Source: Paucisalibacillus globulus DSM 18846
Lineage (GTDB): Bacteria > Bacillota > Bacilli > Bacillales > Amphibacillaceae
DNA: 64,000 nucleotides
Assembly: GCF_000482485.1 (NCBI RefSeq)
Contig: NZ_KI519436.1
Coordinates: forward strand, 262,618 to 326,617
Reading direction: 5' to 3'
Part shown: positions 16,744 through 24,166 of the stretch, in pieces
How the letters are laid out: each line of letters begins with the position of its first letter
How positions within the stretch are numbered: position 1 is the first letter of the stretch
Translations under genes and position numbers: made by a program
The notes under the pieces: generated by a model
What the model saw: the letters and a program-made list of their open reading frames with translations, nothing else
Told to the model about the DNA's origin: nothing
Database searches by the model: none

Positions 16744-18069
16744 TCAAAAAATGACTTGTTCGAATACCTTTTTGATAATTTTAACGATCTCTTCAGCTTC
16801 CTGTTTTGTTAAGGTAAATGGTGGGAATAAATGTATTCCAGTAGTACGGGGATGATTATAAAATGGATATACAATTAGTCCTTTTTGAGTGAAAATCTGG
16901 ACTAATTCATTAATATGGCTATAACTGAGACATTCATAGGATTTTTTATTTTTGATTAATTCAATACCTATCATAAGACCTTTACCACGGGTTTCGGAGT
17001 AATTCTTATGGTTGTTGAGTGTAGAATGAATTTCACTCCTTAAATATTCACCCATATTCGTCACATGATTTAGTAACGTTGTATCATTAATTAATTGCAA
17101 TGATCCTATTCCAGCGGCACAAGCCAATGGATTACCATTTTGTGTTGATAAATGATCGATTTGGGTATTTTGGTCTAAAAAAGCCTCATAGATTTTATTA
17201 CTAATTAAAGTAGCCCCTAAAGGTAAATATCCATTATTTATTCCTTTAGACAAGCATATGACATCTGGTTCAATGTTAAAGTGCTCAAACCCAAACATCT
17301 TTCCAGTCCTGCCAAAACCGGTTGCTACTTCATCTATGACTAACAAGATATCATATTCCTGACAGAAATCTTTTAACATCTGAACATATTCCGTTGGAAG
17401 AGGAATTGACCCCCCTGAACCAAGTACGGGCTCCATTATTAGTGCTGCAATGTTTTGTCCTTCTCTATTAAATATATAATGTAATTCTTTCTCAATAACT
17501 TCAAGAATATTGCTATTATCTATAGTAGGATTTTTCTTTACTGGGGTAGGTAAAAATATCATACCGGATAAATTAGGGCCGTAGTCTTCAGATATTCCTC
17601 GATCTACTCCGCTGATGCTCATGGATCCATAATACGTACCATGGTAGGATAAGTCTAATGCGGCAATTTTATTTTTATGAGGTCTATTTTTTAGTTGGTT
17701 GTACTTACGGGCGATTTTAATGGCTAGTTCAGTAGACTCAGAACCAGTACATGTATAGACAACATTTACTATATTTTCTGGAACAAGCTCTAATAACAAT
17801 TCCGCAAACTTTGCAGTAGTAGGGTTACTATGTTGTATTGGATTGACATAAGGGATTTCGTCTAATTGATTTATAATAGCTTCTCGAATTTTTGGATTAC
17901 CATAACCTAATGAAACATTCCATAGGCCGCTTATCCCATCTATATAGACTTTTCCTTGCGTATCTTGAATGTATATTCCCTCCCCTCGTATTATTTCTGG
18001 TAATTTTGGTCCATATGATACGGGCTTTAAAGGGTGTACATATGGATAAAGCATTTTCTTTGTTCCCAA
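16744..18069 (-). CDS. Class III (PLP) aminotransferase, divergent from the RiPP genes
   Basis: A 441-residue fold-type I PLP enzyme. Visible motifs: TCTGSESTELAIKIAR (cofactor phosphate site, about 107-122), LSYHGTYYGSMSISG, the DEVATGFGRTG block with the Asp that contacts the pyridine nitrogen (about 240-250), and the lysine in CLSKGINNGYLPLGA (about 271-285). The start is TTG 18069 behind GAGGTG. It is read away from the RiPP biosynthetic genes and shares their promoter region. It could be a tailoring enzyme, for example aminating a carbonyl, but class III members cover many substrates and linkage to the cluster is positional only. Confidence 0.82.
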   Translation of the reverse strand: MGTKKMLYPYVHPLKPVSYGPKLPEIIRGEGIYIQDTQGKVYIDGISGLWNVSLGYGNPKIREAIINQLDEIPYVNPIQHSNPTTAKFAELLLELVPENIVNVVYTCTGSESTELAIKIARKYNQLKNRPHKNKIAALDLSYHGTYYGSMSISGVDRGISEDYGPNLSGMIFLPTPVKKNPTIDNSNILEVIEKELHYIFNREGQNIAALIMEPVLGSGGSIPLPTEYVQMLKDFCQEYDILLVIDEVATGFGRTGKMFGFEHFNIEPDVICLSKGINNGYLPLGATLISNKIYEAFLDQNTQIDHLSTQNGNPLACAAGIGSLQLINDTTLLNHVTNMGEYLRSEIHSTLNNHKNYSETRGKGLMIGIELIKNKKSYECLSYSHINELVQIFTQKGLIVYPFYNHPRTTGIHLFPPFTLTKQEAEEIVKIIKKVFEQVIF

Positions 18070-18219
18070 TTATAACACCTCACTATTCTACTTTTTTATA
18101 AAACATAACCAAATAGTATTTCACATTGATAATCTACTAATGCTAATATAGCTAAACAGCCGCTTTAATTCAAGGAATATTATAATTTATGAAAATATTT
18201 TAAAAATTTATTTACTTAT

Positions 18220-19488
18220 TTGCATAGAGGTGATAGAATTGAGACGAAATTAACAATACATAAAAAAGGTGTTGTTTATAGAGTGCTAGCTGTGGGATAT
18301 GTGTATGAGGACACAAATGGTATGTTTCATATGATAAACCAATTATTAGGAACTACTATGAATGAACTAGATTCTATTGAATTAATTGATTTTAATGTTA
18401 ACACACCAAATGATTTTTATTCCTTTCTTGAATACCTTAGCGTAACGGAGTATGTGGTTATTTGTGATGGTGATAGAATCCTTAAACTTGTGAACTTTTT
18501 AAACAGTAACTATCCTATCCGTTTCAATTTATATAATAATAATTTGGAATTGAAAACTGGTCATTCTACTAATCTGTTAAATAATAACCTCAAAGAATTG
18601 TTTCCTAACAAATTAGATACACTTGCTAATTTAGAAAAGGAAACATCCCCCATAAAGAATGAGTTGCATCTGATGTTAACTGGAAATTATCCATTAAACA
18701 TTAAAAATAATCTTATAAAACATTTGTTTGTTGAAAAAACAGAACTATTACGTTGTATAGATAATAGTATTCTAAAGAATTGTGTTATCAATTCAATAAT
18801 CTTTTATGATAAGTCAAATGTAAATATCGCATCCGATCTATTTCCAATCATGGTAAACCTTCAGAATGAGAAAGAAACAATAGAATCAATGAATCTAATT
18901 CATATGAGCAAAGAAGAGATTATGGAAGGGATAAAATCTTTTCAAAGTAGCGGGAAGGTGTTGAATAAACAGATCACCCAAGGCATTATTGATTATTCAG
19001 CGATAATGAACATGGAAAGAAATAATCGTTTATTTTATTTCGAGGAAGGCATCTACCGAGATTATGGTAGAAAGAACCTTATTACTACCAATTTTGATGA
19101 AGATTTTTACGAAATGGTAAACACAATAAGTTACATGAAGGCCAATATGATTACTCCAGCAATGGCAATATACCCCATGGTTATTAATATTTCAGCTTTA
19201 CTAGAAAGACAGCAGATGTATATGGTAACCCCGTTTAATGCATTTTTTAGTAGTAGTTTTACTCAAAAACATAAAAATTTTAATTTAATTGGTTTAATAA
19301 TAGATGACCAATATTATTTATATCACATTTCTCAAAACAAGAATTATAAAGTCAATAAAGTATACCTGCTTTTACTAGAGTTTTATTTAAAGAACAGTAT
19401 GGATTCTATAGATTTAAAAAGCTACTTTCCTGATAAACTTGAAACCTTTAATAAAAAGTTCTATGAATTTATTGATAGGATTTCATAG
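18220..19488 (+). CDS. Unknown protein opening the RiPP cluster
   Basis: No family recognised in the roughly 415 residues. The sequence is Asn/Leu/Ile-rich without membrane segments or Cys motifs; the first 80 residues have an alternating strand/helix pattern (VVYRVLAVGYVYEDTNG, SVTEYVVICDGDRILKLVNFL). The TTG at 18220 has no ribosome binding site; AGAGGTGAT (18226-18234) points instead at an in-frame ATT at 18238, so the true protein may begin ETKLTIHKKG after an initiator ATT. It precedes the SDR gene by 29 bases and is in the same orientation as all cluster enzymes, so it is probably part of maturation or immunity. Confidence 0.7.
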   Translation: MHRGDRIETKLTIHKKGVVYRVLAVGYVYEDTNGMFHMINQLLGTTMNELDSIELIDFNVNTPNDFYSFLEYLSVTEYVVICDGDRILKLVNFLNSNYPIRFNLYNNNLELKTGHSTNLLNNNLKELFPNKLDTLANLEKETSPIKNELHLMLTGNYPLNIKNNLIKHLFVEKTELLRCIDNSILKNCVINSIIFYDKSNVNIASDLFPIMVNLQNEKETIESMNLIHMSKEEIMEGIKSFQSSGKVLNKQITQGIIDYSAIMNMERNNRLFYFEEGIYRDYGRKNLITTNFDEDFYEMVNTISYMKANMITPAMAIYPMVINISALLERQQMYMVTPFNAFFSSSFTQKHKNFNLIGLIIDDQYYLYHISQNKNYKVNKVYLLLLEFYLKNSMDSIDLKSYFPDKLETFNKKFYEFIDRIS

Positions 19489-19517
19489 AAACTTAAATGT
19501 TAAACGAGGTGTAGTTA

Positions 19518-20228
19518 TTGAAAAATATTGTCATTATTGGTTCAGAGGGAACAATTGGCCAAGCTGTTAGAAATATTTTTAAGGATCATTTTCAAATTCG
19601 TATCGATAAATCTTTTAAAGAAGAAATATTTGAGGATACCCAAGTTATTCAATTATCTTATGATATTACATCTGATTCCGAGCTAGATAAGGTTTATGAA
19701 GTAATTAAAGAAAGAAAATTGACTATTGATGGTGTGATATATTTAGCGGGAGTTAATTATATGCGGAACTTTTTTACATCGTCATCAGACGCTTGGCAAG
19801 AAACATTTGATATTAATTTATTTGGAATTGTAAAATTCCTAAAGCGCGTGTATAACTTGTTTTCGTATAAAGTTTCCGTGGTGTGTGTTGCTTCTCAAAA
19901 TGGGATTGTAGGACATGAAGATCGTATTGACTATGGACCATCCAAGGCAGCTATTATTCAATTAGTAAAGAATCTAACCGTTGATTTTGCAAAATACTCA
20001 AATAGGGATATTAAAATAAATTGCGTTTCTCCATCTTATGTATTAACAGAGGAAAATAAAGAATACTTTGAGAGTTTTCCAGGTGTAATGCTAGTTAATA
20101 GAATCCCTTATAAAAAACTTATAACACCTACCGAAGTCGCTAATGCCATCGAATTTTTAATGTCTGAAAAAAGCGATGGTATAAGGGGGCAAAATATCGT
20201 AATAGACTATGGATATACAGTTGTTTAA
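19518..20228 (+). CDS. SDR-family oxidoreductase in RiPP cluster
   Basis: A 236-residue classical short-chain dehydrogenase. The NAD(P) site is GSEGTIG (residues 8-14), the structural motif is YLAGVN (the NNAG equivalent), and the catalytic residues are Ser in VASQNG and Tyr/Lys in YGPSK (about 143-147). TTG 19518 lies behind CGAGGTG. It ends 22 bases before the precursor gene. In thiocillin biosynthesis an SDR (TclS) reduces the ketone left after oxidative decarboxylation of the C-terminal Thr; the precursor here also ends in Thr-Thr, so a similar C-terminal modification is a reasonable but unproven idea. Confidence 0.82.
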   Translation: MKNIVIIGSEGTIGQAVRNIFKDHFQIRIDKSFKEEIFEDTQVIQLSYDITSDSELDKVYEVIKERKLTIDGVIYLAGVNYMRNFFTSSSDAWQETFDINLFGIVKFLKRVYNLFSYKVSVVCVASQNGIVGHEDRIDYGPSKAAIIQLVKNLTVDFAKYSNRDIKINCVSPSYVLTEENKEYFESFPGVMLVNRIPYKKLITPTEVANAIEFLMSEKSDGIRGQNIVIDYGYTVV

Positions 20229-20250
20229 TACTTTAAAGGAGGTGATAAAT

Positions 20251-20442
20251 ATGTCAAAAGTAATTGAAAAAGTCAATGAAAATTCAAAAATTGACCAATT
20301 GTTCGCAGATATCGAAGAACTTGAATTCATCGATATCAACGAAGCAACTGCTTTACCAGAGACAGCAGCTACTAGTGGTTCAGCATTTAGTAGCGGTTGT
20401 TCTACGTGTGGTTCAAGCTCGACGTGCTCTTCTACAACATGA
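20251..20442 (+). CDS. RiPP precursor peptide, azole/dehydroamino-acid type
   Basis: 63 residues from ATG 20251 behind a perfect AAAGGAGGTGAT site, the strongest in the cluster. The leader (about residues 1-40) is acidic and helical (IDQLFADIEELEFIDINEA) as in thiopeptide and other YcaO-modified precursors; ALPETAA before the core resembles a cleavage region. The tail, from Ser42 to Thr63, consists of Gly, Ser, Thr and three Cys plus single Ala and Phe (SSGCSTCGSSSTCSSTT at the end). Cys are expected to become thiazoles and Ser/Thr dehydrated or cyclised. The exact core start is not determinable. I recognise no described precursor with this tail. Confidence 0.88.
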   Translation: MSKVIEKVNENSKIDQLFADIEELEFIDINEATALPETAATSGSAFSSGCSTCGSSSTCSSTT

Positions 20443-20531
20443 TTTTATTTCCAAGGTAAAACATGTTTTGAGTACTTAAGCTCAACTTTCTCTTCTACAA
20501 CATGATTTCACTTCTATGTAAACATGTTTTA
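20419..20531 (+). repeat. Partial tandem duplication of the precursor 3' end
   Basis: The last codons of the precursor gene plus its 3' flank (about 20419-20470) recur at about 20481-20531. The second copy keeps the Ser-Ser-Thr-Thr-stop codons and the following AACATGATTT, but the last Cys codon TGC reads TTC (Phe). Both copies end with the palindromic AAACATGTTTT. The second copy has no start codon or leader, so it looks like the remnant of a second precursor gene or core. Confidence 0.65.
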
Positions 20532-20575
20532 GAAGGGTTGTGCAATTTACTATGGGTTTGCCGACCCTTCTAAAA
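20527..20575 (+). promoter_or_regulatory. Hairpin between precursor and biosynthetic genes
   Basis: TTTTAGAAGGGT (20527-20538) pairs perfectly with ACCCTTCTAAAA (20564-20575). No U tract follows on the plus strand, so it is more likely a stabilising or partial attenuator structure that raises precursor mRNA relative to enzyme mRNA than a full terminator. Confidence 0.55.
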
Positions 20576-20619
20576 AATATTATACGATTTTATATAAATT
20601 GTAATTTCATGTAAAGGTT

Positions 20620-23028
20620 GTGACTTCGTTGTTCAAAATAAATTCTTTTGCTACACTAGTTTATTTTAAAAAAGATAGTGACAATCTGATTACAGCAGAT
20701 AACCATTTTGATTTGTCCTATATACGTAATTACTTGGCTGAGCAAGGAATACATACAACACAATATCTTGAGCAAAATCCTAAATTAGTAAACGATCTAT
20801 TAGATGATATGATTACCATTGGTAACAGGGTGTTTATATTTTATTTAGATGAGCAAAATTATGATATTACTCAGTTTTTTACTCAAAAGTTAAAGCAGAT
20901 TGATTTTCATTTTACAATAATTTGGACAGGGTTAATCCCTAGTGATTACATGGAGTATATTTCTAAACAAAATTTTCATGACATGTTTATTTCTAATAAC
21001 CTAGCGGAAGAGATATTCTCTGAGCTAATGGATTTAAGTAGTAACTATCCTAAAAAGGAAGCTACTTTCTTAACGAACAGGAGTGAGAATGGATCAATAA
21101 ATCAAACTACACAATATACACCTTCTCCATATCAAACTGGAAATATACTAGCTAAACGAGTGAATAACTATAGTATTAGATTAGATTTATCTAACCTTAA
21201 TAAATCTCTTGAACTAGAGTCCACCTACATAGCCAACCAACTTATTAAAGATTTCCGTTTGTTCCAATCGCAAGGTATTCAAGGTACTATCAAATTCTTA
21301 GATCATGACATTCTCGCTAATGTAGAATTATTCAACACCCTATTGAAGTCTATTAATTCAGAAGGGTATCCATTTACATTTTCGGGACAGGTTAGTTTGA
21401 ACAAATTGTCAATCGATATCCTCAACACATTAAAACGAAGTAAATTTAATCAACTTGAAATCCATATACATGAATCAGATTATGAAGAAGCTCTTTCTAA
21501 AATATATACAATAGATAAGACAATAGATTCTGAAAAAATGAATATTTTGTATAGTATAAATTTACCAGAAAATATATCTATTGTAAAGAGGAAAGAACTA
21601 TTTATTTTATTTGATAGGTTAGATGACATAGAGGGGATAGCTGAAAAAGTAAGGCTTTTGCCTCAGGGAGTCTCGGATGCAAATATAAATGGATTGAATT
21701 TACGGCGTGAATATCCATCATCGATAGTTCAAAATACGCTTAATCCATATAAAGCATTCTCTGCAATACCCGAAAGAGCCCTTATTAATGGATATGTATC
21801 TTTTTTAAGCGGCTATTACCCCTACGACTTTGGAGGAGGTAATAGTAAGCATATTGGTGTTCAACATAATTTCTTAAATCCTGCAACTTATAATAATTTA
21901 AGTAAGTTCTTAGGAATAAATAGTGCAATTATTAATCAATCAGAACAAAAAGATTCATTTCCTGGAGAGGAATTATTATATAGGAGTAACGGTGATTTCT
22001 TGCGTAAGAAGAATGATATATTCGACTATAACATGGCCGAGGCAAGAAAATATGGAACGTTTCTGCCACATTACCATCAAGTTTACAAAACTGATGATAT
22101 GTATGTAGAAAAACTCCAAATAGACGATCATGATCGTTCAGTACAAATCAAAGTCCTAAAAGCACCTTATAGGAAAGCGAATGATTCCAGTCTATTGAAT
22201 GACTACAATTTTTTGTCTATTCATACACAAGAAGACCTTGATCGCTTTCTACACGACATGGAGCACTTTATACAAAATGGACAGTTCCGTCACTTGTATG
22301 AGATATCAAGCTTATTAATGGATGGATGCAGGTGGGGGGGGCCTCGACAATGTACTCTAACGAAACTACATCGGTTCCATCTGGATGACAATCAAAATAT
22401 CCTACCTTGTGGAGGGTGTAGTAAAACAGTTGGTAACATTACAAGCTCCTATATAAATGTGGTTGGTAACGCTGTAAAAATAACTGAAGAAGAGCAAGAA
22501 GTTCGAGGTTGTAGTAATTGTCCAGTAAAAGATAGTTGCTCCCAGTGTGTTATGCTACCCGATTTTATGAATAGGGAACAATATTGTGAAATTAGAAGGA
22601 AACACCACTATATAGATGAATACATAAATGCTTCCAATACAATCAAATATTTGCTGCAAAATGTATCTCTGTTCAAGGATATCAATTTTCAAGATGTAGC
22701 CGTATCTACATCAATGAAATCACATATCTTTTCAAATGATATTTCAGTAAGGAATTCTTTTGTAAAAGAACATATTTATCTTGTGTACATACAACAAACG
22801 CCAATTATCGTTGAAAGTAGAAGGTCTAAATTGTTAAAAATCAATTCCGTTGTAGCGATGGTGTTTGAAGGATTATTAAAAGGTGCCCCTGATGAAGCAA
22901 TAAGCGAAGAATTAGTGAATAGATTTCAAATTAATCAAAAAGAAGCAGAAGCCATATATCAAAACACAATAGGTAGATTGCTAGAATTGAATTACATTCA
23001 TAATAAGAAAATATCCGTAGTGAACTAA
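20620..23028 (+). CDS. SPASM/PqqD-domain protein with degenerate radical-SAM barrel
   Basis: 802 residues. N-terminal ~180 residues resemble a Rossmann-type, B12-binding-like region. The middle follows the strand/helix rhythm of a radical-SAM barrel (IQGTIKFLDHDILANVELFNTLLKSI; PFTFSGQVSLNKL), but no CxxxCxxC exists and there is no Cys before residue 570. All cysteines lie in a SPASM-like block: C570, C578, C597, C600, then C631-x2-C634-x5-C640-x2-C643 and C656. Residues about 720-795 look like a PqqD/RRE leader-binding domain. The start is GTG 20620 or, better spaced from AAAGG, TTG 20629. Likely a leader-binding scaffold rather than an active radical enzyme; function unproven. Confidence 0.7.
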   Translation: MTSLFKINSFATLVYFKKDSDNLITADNHFDLSYIRNYLAEQGIHTTQYLEQNPKLVNDLLDDMITIGNRVFIFYLDEQNYDITQFFTQKLKQIDFHFTIIWTGLIPSDYMEYISKQNFHDMFISNNLAEEIFSELMDLSSNYPKKEATFLTNRSENGSINQTTQYTPSPYQTGNILAKRVNNYSIRLDLSNLNKSLELESTYIANQLIKDFRLFQSQGIQGTIKFLDHDILANVELFNTLLKSINSEGYPFTFSGQVSLNKLSIDILNTLKRSKFNQLEIHIHESDYEEALSKIYTIDKTIDSEKMNILYSINLPENISIVKRKELFILFDRLDDIEGIAEKVRLLPQGVSDANINGLNLRREYPSSIVQNTLNPYKAFSAIPERALINGYVSFLSGYYPYDFGGGNSKHIGVQHNFLNPATYNNLSKFLGINSAIINQSEQKDSFPGEELLYRSNGDFLRKKNDIFDYNMAEARKYGTFLPHYHQVYKTDDMYVEKLQIDDHDRSVQIKVLKAPYRKANDSSLLNDYNFLSIHTQEDLDRFLHDMEHFIQNGQFRHLYEISSLLMDGCRWGGPRQCTLTKLHRFHLDDNQNILPCGGCSKTVGNITSSYINVVGNAVKITEEEQEVRGCSNCPVKDSCSQCVMLPDFMNREQYCEIRRKHHYIDEYINASNTIKYLLQNVSLFKDINFQDVAVSTSMKSHIFSNDISVRNSFVKEHIYLVYIQQTPIIVESRRSKLLKINSVVAMVFEGLLKGAPDEAISEELVNRFQINQKEAEAIYQNTIGRLLELNYIHNKKISVVN

Positions 23029-23092
23029 GTGAAAGTGTTTTTTTATGAAATATGAAGCATTAGAAAGTAGAACTAAAAAGGAGTGTTCTTGT

Positions 23093-24148
23093 ATGCCTAT
23101 AAGTATTTATAACTATGAGAAAGTTAAGATACCACTTATCTTAGAAATCACGAAGAATACTACTCTTAAGAACTTAAAAGATAGTTATTATCTTGATAAT
23201 GATTGGCAGCATGGGCCTAACACAATGATCGTATTCCGTAATGGTTCTGAAGAGAAGTATTTGTTAGATGAATTAAAAGACTTTGTCCAAGAATATACAG
23301 ATAGAAATCCAATAAATAAGGATTTTGTTAGACAAAGACAAGAATTATATAGAGAAAAACAAAAAACATTAGTAGAAGTTGAATATCGAGATAACGTTGA
23401 TGCGGACTTATTATTTGAACATGGCCAAGTCCAAGTAAGACCTAAAAAGAGTGGAATCTATAATTCAAAAAAGCATCGCAACATCTTTGACCACTATAGA
23501 ATTAGACTAAACGGAATATACTTAGAAATCTTAGAGAAGTTTAAAGATTTATCAGTCAAAGAAAAAGCACATCTGTTTTTATATCAATTCCGTTTTATAG
23601 CAACATTATATGAGGAAGGTCCGAAAAACGGTCATCTAACATTTTTATCCCATGCGCAAGGATTCTTATCCAATATTGAAGTTAGGGGGTTGAATAGTAA
23701 TATCAAGGAGAGTTTTGAGAAAAAAAGAAGTGAACTATTTACTAACAATGACATAATACTACGAGATGATTTGAAAGATATAATGCTAGAGTGGGAAGCA
23801 AATTGGACTAGTATAGCTGAAGAAATGAATGAAAACTTCCGCAAAGAAAATTATGATGATTCCGAAGAGGGAGTTGGGTTAAAGCCACAGCTTGAGCTAT
23901 TAAAAAGAGAAATTGCTCCTTTAAACAATGATTTTCATAGTGATTTATTAAGTTTAGATGAAACTGGTGAGCTGGAGCAATTTATTCATTCTAAAAAAAT
24001 GCTTATATTTAGGGACATCGTAAATTTATTTTACTTAAGCCTCCCGTTATTTGAACAAAGTATGGCAGAGAAACAATTTTATGCCTACTCTGTTGTAAAA
24101 TATTATGAAGCTTATTTTAATGGTGAAGTCCTTTATACTATCAAATAA
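23093..24148 (+). CDS. Unknown RiPP protein, candidate divergent pyridine synthase/cyclase
   Basis: I chose ATG 23093 because AAAAAGGAGTG lies seven bases upstream; the frame is open 16 codons further without support. 351 residues, no confident family. A short stretch near the N-terminus (DNDWQHGPNTMIVFRNGSEE) is faintly like the W...GPHVRLRF element of SpaB_C proteins, and split-LanB thiopeptide clusters carry exactly one extra SpaB_C-related protein of 250-350 residues, the [4+2] pyridine synthase (TclM/TbtD). That makes this the best candidate by elimination, but the sequence alone does not establish it. Confidence 0.6.
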   Translation: MPISIYNYEKVKIPLILEITKNTTLKNLKDSYYLDNDWQHGPNTMIVFRNGSEEKYLLDELKDFVQEYTDRNPINKDFVRQRQELYREKQKTLVEVEYRDNVDADLLFEHGQVQVRPKKSGIYNSKKHRNIFDHYRIRLNGIYLEILEKFKDLSVKEKAHLFLYQFRFIATLYEEGPKNGHLTFLSHAQGFLSNIEVRGLNSNIKESFEKKRSELFTNNDIILRDDLKDIMLEWEANWTSIAEEMNENFRKENYDDSEEGVGLKPQLELLKREIAPLNNDFHSDLLSLDETGELEQFIHSKKMLIFRDIVNLFYLSLPLFEQSMAEKQFYAYSVVKYYEAYFNGEVLYTIK

Positions 24149-24166
24149 AGGGTTGGAGGTCTAATA

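Noticed and set aside
20264..20479. Alternative 71-codon frame over the precursor
   Set aside because: Shifted frame of the precursor; the perfect ribosome binding site and leader-like sequence belong to the frame from 20251.
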